A DNA stretch of 64,000 bases from Aquidulcibacter paucihalophilus (GTDB lineage: Bacteria > Pseudomonadota > Alphaproteobacteria > Caulobacterales > Caulobacteraceae): NCBI GenBank assembly GCA_030285985.1, contig CP127384.1, positions 2,902,501-2,966,500 of the forward strand, given 5' to 3'. The stretch's first letter is position 1. The number at the start of each line of letters is the position of its first letter. A program made the translations under genes and the position numbers. Below are positions 1 through 8,944 of this stretch, in pieces. The notes below the pieces were generated by a model, which was given only the letters and a program-made list of their open reading frames with translations, did not search any database and was not told the origin of the DNA.

Positions 1-17
1 GCTTTCAGGAGCCCCCC

Positions 18-1121
18 ATGCACGACGCCCCCCAAACCGACGCGGCCGCCCGCCTCGACATGGAAAATCCGCTCGGCGTCGACGGTTTCGAATTCGTCGA
101 ATTCACCGGCCCCGATCCGGCGGCCATGGTCGCGCGGCTGGAGCTGATGGGCTTCACCGCCACCCATGTGAACCCGGCCAATGATGTGGTGCGGCTGAAA
201 CAGGGCGACATCACCATGCTGGTCCACCGCTCGCCCAAGGGGCAGGCGGCCGCGTTCGCCGGCGAGCATGGCCCCTCGGCCAACGGCATGGCCTTCCGCG
301 TGCGCGACGCCAAGGCGGCCTTCGAGGGCGCCGTGTCGCGCGGTGCCAAGCCGGCCGAAGGTCACGAGGGCGGTGCCCTGGCCGGCGGCTATCCCTATGT
401 GCTGCAGGGCATCGGCGGCTCCCTGCTCTACGTCATCGACGCCTATGGCGAGGCCGGCTCCCTCTATGACAGCTGGGACGAGATCGAGGGCTGGGAGGAG
501 GCCGAGCGCAAGAATTCGGTGAACCTGTTCAGCCTCGACCACCTGACCCACAACGTCCGGCGCGGCCAGATGCGCACCTGGTCCGGCTTCTATGGCGACG
601 TCTTCGCCTTCGAGGAGCAGAAATATTTCAACATCAAGGGCAAGGCGACCGGCCTGCTGTCCCAGGCGATGATCGCCCCCGACCGCGCCATCCGCATCCC
701 CCTGAACGAGAGCCAGGACGAGAACAGCCAGATCGAGGAATTCCTGCGCCGCTACAACGGCGAGGGCATCCAGCACATCGCCCTGGCCACCGACAACATC
801 TTCGAGACGGTGGAAGAGCTGAAGCGTCGCGGCATCCCCTTCCAGGATACGATCGAGACCTATTTCGACCTGATCGACAAACGCCTGCCCAACCATGGCG
901 AGGACGTGGCCCGGATGCGGCTGAACCGCATCCTGATCGACGGCTCGGACGAGGACGGTCTGCTGCTGCAGATCTTCACCCAGGACACCTTCGGTCCGAT
1001 CTTCTTCGAGATCATCCAGCGCAAGGGCAACCAGGCGTTCGGCGAGGGCAATTTCCAGGCCCTGTTCGACTCCATCGAGCTGGACCAGATCCGGCGCGGC
1101 GTCATCAAGGTGGATGCCTAA
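18..1121 (+). CDS. hppD: 4-hydroxyphenylpyruvate dioxygenase
   Basis: Converts 4-hydroxyphenylpyruvate to homogentisate in cytosolic tyrosine catabolism. The 367-residue length is normal for the family. The C-terminal vicinal-oxygen-chelate domain carries the expected iron ligands: H175 in LDHLTHNV, H253 in QHIAL and E331 in the hallmark FFEIIQRKG. The N-terminal half is the second, non-catalytic barrel. An AGGAG ribosome site lies 6 bases before the ATG. The last codons overlap the start of a small membrane protein by 8 bases. The window begins too close upstream to show a promoter or a neighbouring homogentisate gene. Function is firm by family. Confidence 0.97.
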   Translation: MHDAPQTDAAARLDMENPLGVDGFEFVEFTGPDPAAMVARLELMGFTATHVNPANDVVRLKQGDITMLVHRSPKGQAAAFAGEHGPSANGMAFRVRDAKAAFEGAVSRGAKPAEGHEGGALAGGYPYVLQGIGGSLLYVIDAYGEAGSLYDSWDEIEGWEEAERKNSVNLFSLDHLTHNVRRGQMRTWSGFYGDVFAFEEQKYFNIKGKATGLLSQAMIAPDRAIRIPLNESQDENSQIEEFLRRYNGEGIQHIALATDNIFETVEELKRRGIPFQDTIETYFDLIDKRLPNHGEDVARMRLNRILIDGSDEDGLLLQIFTQDTFGPIFFEIIQRKGNQAFGEGNFQALFDSIELDQIRRGVIKVDA

Positions 1122-1299
1122 GCCCCCGTACTGGCTGCCCTGGCTCGGCCCGCTGCTCGCGGCCGGAGTCGGGGCCGCGGTCGGCGAATACGGCCTCGGC
1201 GGCGGCTTCTGGACGGTGCTGATCGCGGCGCTGGTCGGCGGTTTCGCGCCGATCGTGGGGTACCGCGTGTGGAAGTGGCGGTTTCAGCGTCGGGGGTAG
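1114..1299 (+). CDS. small membrane protein coupled to hppD
   Basis: A 61-residue protein whose ATG lies inside the last codons of hppD, an 8-base overlap that suggests translational coupling. Residues about 8-28 and 32-50 are Gly/Ala/Val-rich hydrophobic segments, followed by a basic tail (VWKWRFQRRG), so it is probably an inner-membrane hairpin with a cytosolic C-terminus. I recognise no family. Its reality rests on the overlap, the hydrophobic pattern and the in-frame stop just before the convergent gene. Confidence 0.55.
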   Translation: MPKPPYWLPWLGPLLAAGVGAAVGEYGLGGGFWTVLIAALVGGFAPIVGYRVWKWRFQRRG

Positions 1300-1307
1300 G
1301 CTGAAGT

Positions 1308-1862
1308 TCAGGGTGCCCCTGTCGGCGTCAGCGGTCCCCAGCATCGCAGTAGCGCCGATACGGCGTCATGCCCCCATCGACTGTAGTCGTTGCCCCCGGC
1401 CACTTCGACCGAGGCATAGGAACCGTCAGCGGTCTCGGTTGCGAACGTCAGTCGGGTCGAGAAGCCGTCCTTCCTTGTCGGAGGCATCGGCAGGGCTGCG
1501 CCGGGTTCGCCGCCGTGAGCGACGGATGGCATCGGCCGGACCTCTATTGGCGGCAGGGTTGCGAAAGACAGGGCGACCGTGCGCAGCGCGGGGCAGGCGT
1601 CGGAATGGATGGTTTCGGTCCCTCTTTCGGAGGTGCGCGTCGCCGTCCATGAGCGACCTTCCAGCTCCGCCCCGGTTCGCGCGTAAACGGGCTGGCCCGC
1701 CTCGATGACGATCGAATGTGCGATTGTGTAAGGCCGGTCTTCGGCGACCGTGATGGTCACCAAGCGGTCGAACGGTATCTGGCGATCCTGTGCGCTGGCG
1801 ATGGCGGGCGTGCTCACAAGGATGGCAATGAGGCCAAGTCGGGCAAAGGTGCGACAGTCCAT
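1308..1862 (-). CDS. secreted protein of unknown function
   Basis: A 184-residue protein with a clear signal peptide (basic start MDCRTFARLG, hydrophobic core, AIASA cleavage region), so it is probably periplasmic. The mature part has two cysteines (in DACPAL and LLRCWG) that could form a disulfide. No catalytic motif or known family is visible. It converges on the small hppD-linked gene with 8 bases between stops, and its upstream region holds REP-like palindromes. Either strand is open in parts here; I prefer this frame because of the signal peptide. Confidence 0.6.
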   Translation of the reverse strand: MDCRTFARLGLIAILVSTPAIASAQDRQIPFDRLVTITVAEDRPYTIAHSIVIEAGQPVYARTGAELEGRSWTATRTSERGTETIHSDACPALRTVALSFATLPPIEVRPMPSVAHGGEPGAALPMPPTRKDGFSTRLTFATETADGSYASVEVAGGNDYSRWGHDAVSALLRCWGPLTPTGAP

Positions 1863-2169
1863 GATCGGCTCCTCCTCTTGTCCGGGACGATGTCATCATC
1901 AGCGTGCGGCCGCCAGTTCTCGTGGAAGGCGATGGAGCCCTTGTCATCCCGGACGCCGCGCAGCGGCGAGCCGGGACGCCCGGACCCACCATCATTTCAT
2001 CCTCCCGGACGCTGCTTCAGCAGCGAGCCGGGAGACGAGTCAGGCCCGGTGCGACGCCCGGCTTGCTCCCGGCTCAGCCCTGCGGGCTGTCCGGGAGGGA
2101 CAGATGGAAGGCTGGTCCAGTCCCCGATCTCCGCTTCGCTCCGTCGGGGATGGCAAGGACGCGTCACCC
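1863..2169. repeat. intergenic run of REP-like hairpins
   Basis: This 307-base gap between the 3' end of dnaE2 and the secreted-protein gene contains no convincing gene. It holds at least four successive hairpins built on CCCGG/CCGGG arms: 1947-1976, 2002-2034 (stem CTCCCGG-ac-GCTGC, loop TTCA), 2066-2097 (CTCCCGG-ct-CAGCCC, loop TGC) and 2121-2150 (TCCCCGA/TCGGGGA). The first is preceded by CTTGTCATCCCGG, the same end sequence that bounds the GIY-YIG cassette at 20490-20979. The cluster may terminate or stabilise the dnaE2 transcript. Confidence 0.7.
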
Positions 2170-5100
2170 TCAATGAAAATCCCGCGACCCCGGCAGCACC
2201 TGCACCTCCCGTGGATGCCGTCCCCGCGCCGGCGCATGGGCTGATCCCGGCGCGCTGTCGGGCGTCAGCTGGCCCAGCATCGGGGTCCAGTCCTCCAGAT
2301 GGTCGACGACCAGATGGGTCACGCCCTCGGCGGTCTGAACCTTGCCCCGCGCCAGCACCATGCGCGCGCCCATGGCGACCGGCCGGAAGGTCTCGAACAC
2401 ATCCGGCCAGATCACCAGATTGGCCACGCCGGTCTCGTCCTCGATGGTCATGAAACAGACCCCCTTGGCCGTGCCGGGCCGCTGGCGCACCAGCACCACG
2501 CCGCCCACCGCAACCCTCCGGCCATTGGGCCGCGCCGGATAGTCTTTCGCCGTCAGGGCCCCGACGCCCGTCAGCCGGTCGCGCAGGAAGCTGACCGGAT
2601 GGCCCTTCAGCGACAGGCGGAGGGTCTGGTAGTCGCCGACCACCTCCTCCGACGGGGCCAGCAGCGGCAGGGCCTCGGGCGGGCGGCCGTCGGCCTCGTT
2701 CAGCCCCATGGCCTCGAACAGGGGCGCGGACGACGCCGGCGCCGCGCCCCTGGCCGCCCACACGCCTTGCCGCCGGGTCAGAGCGAGCGAGCCATAGGCG
2801 TCCGCCTCGGCCAGCCGGTCCAGGGCCGGGGGCGTCAGGGCGGCGCGGCGGCGCAGGTCGTCCAGATCGGCGAACGGCCCCTCGGCGCGGGCTTCCATGA
2901 TCGCCTCCGCCCAGACGCTCTTGAACCCGTCGATGGACCGCATCCCCAGCCGCAGCGCGCGTCGCCGCCGGCGCGGGCGTGGCTCCAGCGTCGCGTCCCA
3001 GTCGCTGGCGTTCACATCGGGGTGCCGCACCTCGACCCCGTGCTCGCGCGCATCGCGGACGATCTGGGCCGGAGCGTAGAAGCCCATCGGCTGGCTGTTC
3101 AGCAGACAGGCGGCGAACACGTCCGGATACAGCCACTTCACCCAGGCCGAGACATAGACCAGATGGGCGAAGGAGCAGGCGTGGCTCTCCGGGAAGCCGT
3201 ACTCGCCGAACCCCTTGATCTGGTTGAAACAGTTCTGGGCGAACTCGGCCTCATAGCCGCGCGCGATCATCCGCCCGACCATCTTCTCCTCGAAATTGCC
3301 GATGGTGCCATTGTGCCGGAAGGTGGCCATGGCCCGGCGCAGGCCGTTGGCCTCCTCGCCGGTGAACTCGGCCGCGACCATGGCGATCTTCATCGCCTGC
3401 TCCTGGAACAGGGGCACGCCCAGGGTCTTGCGCAGCACATTGGCCAGTTCGTCCGGATCGGCGGTCGAACCCGGCATGGAGAAGCGGTAGCTGCCCGCGC
3501 CGTGCCGCGCCTCATGGGTCCGCCGCTCCAGCCGCCGCTGCAGATAGGGGTGCACCATCTTGCCCTGGATCGGGCCGGGCCGGACGATGGCGACCTGGAC
3601 CACCAGATCGTAGAACTCCACCGGCCGCAGGCGGGGCAGCATCGACATCTGCGCCCGGCTCTCGACCTGGAAGACGCCGACGGAATCCGCCTTGCACAGC
3701 ATGCGATAGACCCCGCGCCGCTCGACGGGCACGGCGGCGGTGTCGGGCAGGGGCCGGCCATAGGTCTCGCCGATCATGCGGAAGGCCCGCTTCATCGCCG
3801 TCAGCATGCCCAGCGCCAGCACATCGACCTTCATCAGCTTGAGGAAGTCGATGTCGTCCTTGTCCCATTCGATGAAGGTCCGGTCGGCCATGGCCGCATT
3901 GCCGATGGGCACGATCTCGATCAGCGGGGCCTGGCTGAGCACAAAGCCGCCGACGTGCTGGCTGAGATGGCGGGGGAATTGGATCAGCTCGGCCGTCAGT
4001 TCGAGCGCCAGCTTCATCCGCACGTCGTCGCGGCTCAGCCCGGCCCGGTCGACATGCTCGTCCTTCACCTCCGAGCCCCAGGACCCCCAGACGGTGTCGG
4101 CCATGCGGGCGGTGACGTCCTCGGTCAGGCCCAGCGCCTTGCCCACGTCGCGGATCGCCGAGCGCGGCCGGTAGTGGATGATGGTCGCCACGATCCCCGC
4201 CCGGTCGCGGCCGTAGCGCTGATAGACGTACTGCATCACCTGCTCGCGCCGCTCGTGCTCGAAGTCGACGTCGATGTCGGGGGGCTCCGACCGGTTCGAG
4301 GAGATGAACCGCTCGATCAGCACCTCCTGCCGGGTGGGGTCGACATTGGTGATGCCCAGACAGAAGCAGATCACCGAATTGGCCGCCGAGCCTCGCCCCT
4401 GGCACAGGATCGGATCGGGCCGGGCGCGGGCCCAGGCGACGATGTCGTGGACGGTCAGGAAATAGGGGGCGTATTTCAGCTCCCGGACCAGCCGGAGCTC
4501 CTTCAGGATGATCGCCCGGATCGCCTTCGGAACGCCGCCGGGCCAGCGCGATCGGGCCCCCTTCAGCGTCAGCCGGGCCAGCCAGCCCTGGGCGGAATAG
4601 CCCGGCGGGACCGGTTCGTCCGGGTACTGATAGCTGAGCTCCCGAAGCGAGAAGGTGCAGGCCCGCGCCACCGCCATGGTCCGCGCCAGCGCCGCCTCAT
4701 GCCCCCGGAACAGCCGCGCCATCTGGGCCGGCGGCTTCAGATGGCGTTCGGCATTGGCCTGCAGCCGCCGCCCGGCCCCGTCGATGGTCGTCCCCTCGCG
4801 AATGCAGGTCAGGACGTCCTGCAGCGTGCGTCGCTCAGGGTGGTGATACAGCACTGCATTGGTCGCGATCATCGGCGCGCCCGTGCGATGCGCCATGGCC
4901 GCCAACCGGTTCAGCCGCTTGCGGTCATCCCCACGCCACAGCGGTGCCGCGGCCAGATACAGGTCGTCCGGCCAGCGCCGGCGCCACGCCGCCAGCCGCG
5001 TCTCGAACGCCGCATCGGGCCGTTCCGGTGCCGGGGCGAGCGCGATCATGCCTTCGCCCATGGCTGCGGCCTGTTCAAAGGTCAGCCGCGTCTCGGCCTT

Positions 5101-5454
5101 TTCAATGCGGTCGGCGTCGGGGTCGGCGCCCGCCTGCGGCACCACCTCGCTCTTGCCCAGCGACAGCAGGCGGCACAGCCGCCCATAGGCTGCCCGGTCG
5201 CGCGGAAAGACGATCAGCTCCGTCCCGTCGGTGAAGCCCAGCCGCGACCCGACGACCAGGGGCAGGTCGACGTCCTCCGCCCCCATCAGCGCCCGCACCA
5301 TACCTGCCAGCGTATTGCGGTCGGCCACGCCGACGGCGGCCAGACCCAGGGCCTTCGCCTGCATCATCAGCTCGCCCGGATGCGACGCCCCCTCCAGAAA
5401 GCTGAAATTGGTCATGGCCCCGAGCTCGGCATAGTCGCCGTCCCAGCCGTTCAC
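2170..5454 (-). CDS. dnaE2: error-prone DNA polymerase III alpha subunit DnaE2
   Basis: The translesion polymerase of the SOS mutasome, which works with ImuA and ImuB. It has an N-terminal PHP-like region (NFSFLEGASHP), the CQGRGSAANS motif near residues 351-360, the catalytic-Asp motif PPDIDVDFEHER near 391-402 and a C-terminal OB-fold region. The 1094-residue length suits DnaE2 and not replicative DnaE. I chose the GTG at 5454 because it overlaps the imuB stop as GTGA and has GGAG 7 bases upstream; GTG codons further upstream are possible. It is the last gene of the imuA-imuB-dnaE2 operon. Confidence 0.95.
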   Translation of the reverse strand: MNGWDGDYAELGAMTNFSFLEGASHPGELMMQAKALGLAAVGVADRNTLAGMVRALMGAEDVDLPLVVGSRLGFTDGTELIVFPRDRAAYGRLCRLLSLGKSEVVPQAGADPDADRIEKAETRLTFEQAAAMGEGMIALAPAPERPDAAFETRLAAWRRRWPDDLYLAAAPLWRGDDRKRLNRLAAMAHRTGAPMIATNAVLYHHPERRTLQDVLTCIREGTTIDGAGRRLQANAERHLKPPAQMARLFRGHEAALARTMAVARACTFSLRELSYQYPDEPVPPGYSAQGWLARLTLKGARSRWPGGVPKAIRAIILKELRLVRELKYAPYFLTVHDIVAWARARPDPILCQGRGSAANSVICFCLGITNVDPTRQEVLIERFISSNRSEPPDIDVDFEHERREQVMQYVYQRYGRDRAGIVATIIHYRPRSAIRDVGKALGLTEDVTARMADTVWGSWGSEVKDEHVDRAGLSRDDVRMKLALELTAELIQFPRHLSQHVGGFVLSQAPLIEIVPIGNAAMADRTFIEWDKDDIDFLKLMKVDVLALGMLTAMKRAFRMIGETYGRPLPDTAAVPVERRGVYRMLCKADSVGVFQVESRAQMSMLPRLRPVEFYDLVVQVAIVRPGPIQGKMVHPYLQRRLERRTHEARHGAGSYRFSMPGSTADPDELANVLRKTLGVPLFQEQAMKIAMVAAEFTGEEANGLRRAMATFRHNGTIGNFEEKMVGRMIARGYEAEFAQNCFNQIKGFGEYGFPESHACSFAHLVYVSAWVKWLYPDVFAACLLNSQPMGFYAPAQIVRDAREHGVEVRHPDVNASDWDATLEPRPRRRRRALRLGMRSIDGFKSVWAEAIMEARAEGPFADLDDLRRRAALTPPALDRLAEADAYGSLALTRRQGVWAARGAAPASSAPLFEAMGLNEADGRPPEALPLLAPSEEVVGDYQTLRLSLKGHPVSFLRDRLTGVGALTAKDYPARPNGRRVAVGGVVLVRQRPGTAKGVCFMTIEDETGVANLVIWPDVFETFRPVAMGARMVLARGKVQTAEGVTHLVVDHLEDWTPMLGQLTPDSAPGSAHAPARGRHPREVQVLPGSRDFH

Positions 5455-7076
5455 GGCAGCACTCCGTGCATCCACCACGACGGGGCGCGCTCCTCCGGGT
5501 CGCCGGAATATTCCCGCCCGTACAGACCCTCGCGGAACAGCCAGTAGCGGCCGCCCGCGTCGTCCTCGACGCGGTAATAGTCGCGGGTGCGCACCTGCCG
5601 GTCATCGGGGCGGGGCCGCCACCATTCGGGCGACAGCCGCTCGGGGCCGTCGGCGCGCGTCACCCGCCGCGACAGCCTGCGCCAGGTGAACCGGGCCGGG
5701 GCACCGTCGGGCAGTTCGGCGATGGCCACCACCGGCTCGGGCGGGTCCAGCAGCAGGAGGGGCCGGCGTCCCGCATCGCCGCTCGCCGCCGCCGGAGACC
5801 GCCCCAGCGCCGGCCGCCACCGCTCGGCCCGTTCCGGAATCCAGCTGTCCACCGGCTCGGGCGTCAGTACCCGGTCCTCGCCCAGCCGCGCCGTCAGCCG
5901 GTCGATCAGGGCGGCCAGGCTCTCGGCCTGTTTCGCCTCGGCCTCGCTCTCCAGCACCCCTTGCCGCGCCGTCATGGGCTCGACCGCGTCGGCAGTCAGC
6001 ATCAGGGCGTCGAGGCCGAAGCCGAGCTCCAGCCGGCCCAGCCCCGCCTCGCGGAACAGCCGCAGCCAGATGCCCGCGTCCCGCCCCGGCCGGCCCATGC
6101 GCACAGACAGACCGGTGGTCCCGCCGTCCGAGCGGAAGCCGGTCAGGGTCAGGGCCCTGGCCCCCTGCCCGTCGCGCACCAGGGGCGCGGACAGGTCGGC
6201 GGCCAGCTCCGCCAGTCGCGCCGCCACGCCCTCGATATCCTCGACCGGCTCCATCCATGTCCGCCAGGCCCGGTATTTCGGCGGCGGCCGCACCGGCGTC
6301 AGGGCTTCGCCGGCGAACCCCAGCGCCTGATCCAGCCGCTGCACCAGACCGACTCCGGCGCCGTCGCGGAAGCGCCGCGCCAGCCCCGCCCGCGGCATGG
6401 GATAGAGGTCGCCGATCCGCTTCAGCCCGAACCGCCGCGCCTGCGTCAGGGTCCGGTCGTCGATCCGCAGGGCCTCGACCGGCAGGGGTGCCAGCCGGTC
6501 CCGGACGGTGTCCTCGTCCGCGATCACCCCCTCACCCCCCGCCTCGCCCCAGCGGGCCAGCGCCCAGGCCGCACCGGGCGTGGGGGCCACGGCCACGCGC
6601 GCCCGTGCGCCGGCCTCGGCCAGCCGGTCGCGGATCTGGGCCAGCAACGCCGCTTCGCCGCCGAACAGATGGGTCGCGCCCGTGACGTCGAGGAACAGGC
6701 CCTCCAGCCCCTCCCCCCCAGGACCGTCCCGGCCCGGATCGAGGCTGACCGACGGCGACCAGCGCTCGGCCCAGACGGCCAGCGCCGTCAGGGCGCGGGC
6801 GTCCGCCTCGGGGTCGGCGGGCTTGCAGATCAACTGCGGGATCATGGCCCGGGCATCGGCCTGGGTCTGGCCCCGGCGCAGGCCGGCCCGGCGCGCGGCC
6901 GGATTGAGGGCGTGCAGGATCGCCGCGCCCCGACTGTTCTTCAGGATCAGGGCGAACGGGTTCTGCGGATCAAGGGCGGAGTCAGGCGGCGAGGCCGGAC
7001 GGCGCGCCCGCGTGGCCGATCGCCGCCAGACCGTCACCGGCCAGTCGATCAGCCAGACGGAGACGATGCGTCTCAT
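5451..7076 (-). CDS. imuB: Y-family polymerase-like protein ImuB
   Basis: A catalytically inactive Y-family homologue that bridges DnaE2 to the beta clamp during induced mutagenesis. The start at 7076 gives MRRIVSVWLIDWP, the usual ImuB opening, with GGAG upstream. Visible Y-family features include the LFLDVTGATHLFGG segment. The C-terminal half is the long ImuB-specific extension. At 541 residues the length is typical. The gene begins inside imuA (95-base overlap) and its stop overlaps the dnaE2 start. Assignment of function follows the well-studied Caulobacter cassette. Confidence 0.93.
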   Translation of the reverse strand: MRRIVSVWLIDWPVTVWRRSATRARRPASPPDSALDPQNPFALILKNSRGAAILHALNPAARRAGLRRGQTQADARAMIPQLICKPADPEADARALTALAVWAERWSPSVSLDPGRDGPGGEGLEGLFLDVTGATHLFGGEAALLAQIRDRLAEAGARARVAVAPTPGAAWALARWGEAGGEGVIADEDTVRDRLAPLPVEALRIDDRTLTQARRFGLKRIGDLYPMPRAGLARRFRDGAGVGLVQRLDQALGFAGEALTPVRPPPKYRAWRTWMEPVEDIEGVAARLAELAADLSAPLVRDGQGARALTLTGFRSDGGTTGLSVRMGRPGRDAGIWLRLFREAGLGRLELGFGLDALMLTADAVEPMTARQGVLESEAEAKQAESLAALIDRLTARLGEDRVLTPEPVDSWIPERAERWRPALGRSPAAASGDAGRRPLLLLDPPEPVVAIAELPDGAPARFTWRRLSRRVTRADGPERLSPEWWRPRPDDRQVRTRDYYRVEDDAGGRYWLFREGLYGREYSGDPEERAPSWWMHGVLP

Positions 7077-7635
7077 CATCCTGCTCCAGCATCCAGGCAC
7101 CGGGCCGTTCGCCGCGCCCCCGCACCAGTTCGGCGACCAGACGCGCCGGACCGGGGGCCCGCGGGTCGTCGGGGTCCGTCGCGCTTTCGAAGGTCGAGAT
7201 GCGCCAGCGCCGCCGCGCCGCGCTCAGCCCGTCCAGCTGGCGGGGCAGGACCAGCCCCACCGCCTCGCCCTGTTTCGCCGCAAAATCCAGCCGCCGCGTC
7301 TGGGCCAGGCTCGCGCCATCCACCGCCCCCAGCGCCAGGGCGACCGCCCCGGACCGCAGGGCCTGTTCGAGGGTCCACAGCGCCTCGGCCGCCGTCGTGG
7401 TCGGGGCGAGGATCAGCGGAACCCCGGCCGCGCCGGGTCCATACGGCCGTCCATGCTCGGCGAACCAGACCCGCGGCGCGGTTACCAGCACCGGCCGCCG
7501 GTCGCCGCCGATCCGCCGCGACAGGGCGAACAGCAGCAGGGCCGCCATGTCACGCGGCCCGGCCGCGCACGCCTCCTCCAGCGGCGCGGGTCGCTCGGGC
7601 CAGGGGTCTGAAGAAGGCGGGTGAGCGGGGGTCAT
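6982..7635 (-). CDS. imuA: SOS mutagenesis protein ImuA
   Basis: First gene of the imuA-imuB-dnaE2 cassette. A 217-residue SulA/RecA-like accessory protein needed for DnaE2-dependent mutagenesis. The sequence shows the degenerate RecA-like core (VLVTAPRVWFAEHG, LWTLEQALRSG, RRLDFAAKQGEAVGLVL). I chose ATG 7635 because a perfect LexA box lies at 7656-7670, 20 bases upstream, so any longer frame would run through the operator. The divergent neighbour is an acetyltransferase gene. Confidence 0.9.
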   Translation of the reverse strand: MTPAHPPSSDPWPERPAPLEEACAAGPRDMAALLLFALSRRIGGDRRPVLVTAPRVWFAEHGRPYGPGAAGVPLILAPTTTAAEALWTLEQALRSGAVALALGAVDGASLAQTRRLDFAAKQGEAVGLVLPRQLDGLSAARRRWRISTFESATDPDDPRAPGPARLVAELVRGRGERPGAWMLEQDDETHRLRLADRLAGDGLAAIGHAGAPSGLAA

Positions 7636-7655
7636 GGGAGTCCGGAAAGCAGATT

Positions 7656-7670
7656 GTTCACTCTTTGTTC
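7656..7670. promoter_or_regulatory. LexA (SOS) box for imuA
   Basis: GTTC-N7-GTTC (read as GAAC-N7-GAAC on the imuA strand) is the exact alphaproteobacterial LexA operator. It lies 20 bases upstream of the imuA ATG, in the position expected to block the promoter. This predicts DNA-damage induction of imuA-imuB-dnaE2. The divergent gene begins 121 bases away and could share the control. Confidence 0.9.
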
Positions 7671-7791
7671 CAAAGCGTCCGGGAGTCAAACCTGAATCCT
7701 ATGGTTACGTCTTTGTGTCTGAATGGCCCGGCTGATGCAGCAGGAGCCTCCATGGGGCGGCGTTCGCTCCATAACGAGACGCCCGCCTGCC

Positions 7792-8937
7792 ATGACCAGC
7801 CGTCCAACAACCGAAACGGACTTTCCAGCTCTCCAGGCGTTGCACCGCCATGTGGGCTGGCCCGAACGGTCCCTGGCCGGCTGGCGATGGCTGCACGCCA
7901 ACCCGGCCCGCCTCAGCGCGGGCGCGCCCGCGGGCTGGGTCGTCGACGGTCCGGACGGCCAGCCGGCCGGACATGTCGGCAATCTGGTCCAGCGGTTCTG
8001 GCTGGGCGATCAGCCGCTGCATGGCGCGACGGGCTTTTCGGTCATCGTGACCCCGCCCGTTCGCGGGGCCAGCAAGGCCATGCTCGGCGCCTTCGCCGGC
8101 CAGCCCGGCATGTTCGCCGCCTGGGTCTTCAACGCCAACCGCCGGTCCCAGCCCCTCTACGCCCGCCACGGACTGAAGGCCTGGCCGGAGCCGACCCATG
8201 CGCTGAAGCTGAGCTGGATCATCAATCCCGTGACCCTGGCCTGCGGCCGGTTTTACCGCCTGGCCCACCGGCTGGCACCGGACCTCGTGTCCCGATGGGG
8301 CGAGCGGCTGCTGAACCGCCGCCTGTCGGCAAAGCCCCGGCTGGACCTGCCGCAGGGCGTGACCGTGCTCAGCGATTTCCGTGATCAATCGCGATATGCC
8401 GCATTCTGGATGGCCCTGCGCGCCGAAGGCCGGCTGCTGGCCGACCGGAGCCCCGAGGTTCTCCGCTGGCGGCTGGCCGACCCCGACCTGACCGATCCGC
8501 CGCTGGTGCTCGCCTTCAACCGGGGAGCCGGGATCACCGGCTACGCCATGGCCATGATGGCCAAGTCCAACATCCTCGAGCCGCCGGTTCTGGAAATCCT
8601 CGACCTCGAGGCCCTGGCCGACGACGTCACGGCCATTCCGGCCCTGCTGGACGCCCTGAAGGACAGCGCCCGCCGGATGGGCGCGGCCAAGCTGCGGATC
8701 CAGATGGTCAGCCCCCGTCTGCTGGAACGCCTGGGCGACCACGTCCGGGGCACGCGGCGCGAGGGCGGCTGGGGACACTGCCACGCGCGGTTCGCACCCG
8801 ACGCGCCTGATCCCGCCCTTTGGTCGCCGACCCCCTATGACGGCGACTACGCCATGTGTCTGAGGCCCGTGCCGGCCAGGGCGCAGGCCGCCGTCCGCGC
8901 GCCTTCGGAGCCGCACATGGCGGCGACGGCGGCGTGA
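7792..8937 (+). CDS. GNAT-like acetyltransferase family protein
   Basis: A 381-residue protein with two GNAT-like halves. The N-terminal half shows the acyl-CoA-binding style run GFSVIVTPPVRG (motif A region) and NANRRSQPLYARHGL (motif B-like), typical of acetyltransferases that modify small molecules or FemAB-type substrates. The C-terminal half (residues about 200-340) looks like a second, more degenerate domain. Start ATG 7792 opens MTSRPTTETDFPAL; upstream in-frame codons lie in the imuA promoter region. Divergent from imuA. Substrate unknown. Confidence 0.7.
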   Translation: MTSRPTTETDFPALQALHRHVGWPERSLAGWRWLHANPARLSAGAPAGWVVDGPDGQPAGHVGNLVQRFWLGDQPLHGATGFSVIVTPPVRGASKAMLGAFAGQPGMFAAWVFNANRRSQPLYARHGLKAWPEPTHALKLSWIINPVTLACGRFYRLAHRLAPDLVSRWGERLLNRRLSAKPRLDLPQGVTVLSDFRDQSRYAAFWMALRAEGRLLADRSPEVLRWRLADPDLTDPPLVLAFNRGAGITGYAMAMMAKSNILEPPVLEILDLEALADDVTAIPALLDALKDSARRMGAAKLRIQMVSPRLLERLGDHVRGTRREGGWGHCHARFAPDAPDPALWSPTPYDGDYAMCLRPVPARAQAAVRAPSEPHMAATAA

Positions 8938-8944
8938 ACAGGCT

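Noticed and set aside
2299..5547. Plus-strand open frame of 1082 codons opposite dnaE2
   Set aside because: The sequence is low-complexity Arg/His/Pro/Gly typical of a high-GC antisense shadow, and dnaE2 on the other strand has clear motifs.
5466..8384. Plus-strand open frame of 972 codons opposite imuA and imuB
   Set aside because: It crosses the LexA box and the start of another gene and shows no domain; it is the antisense of imuB and imuA.
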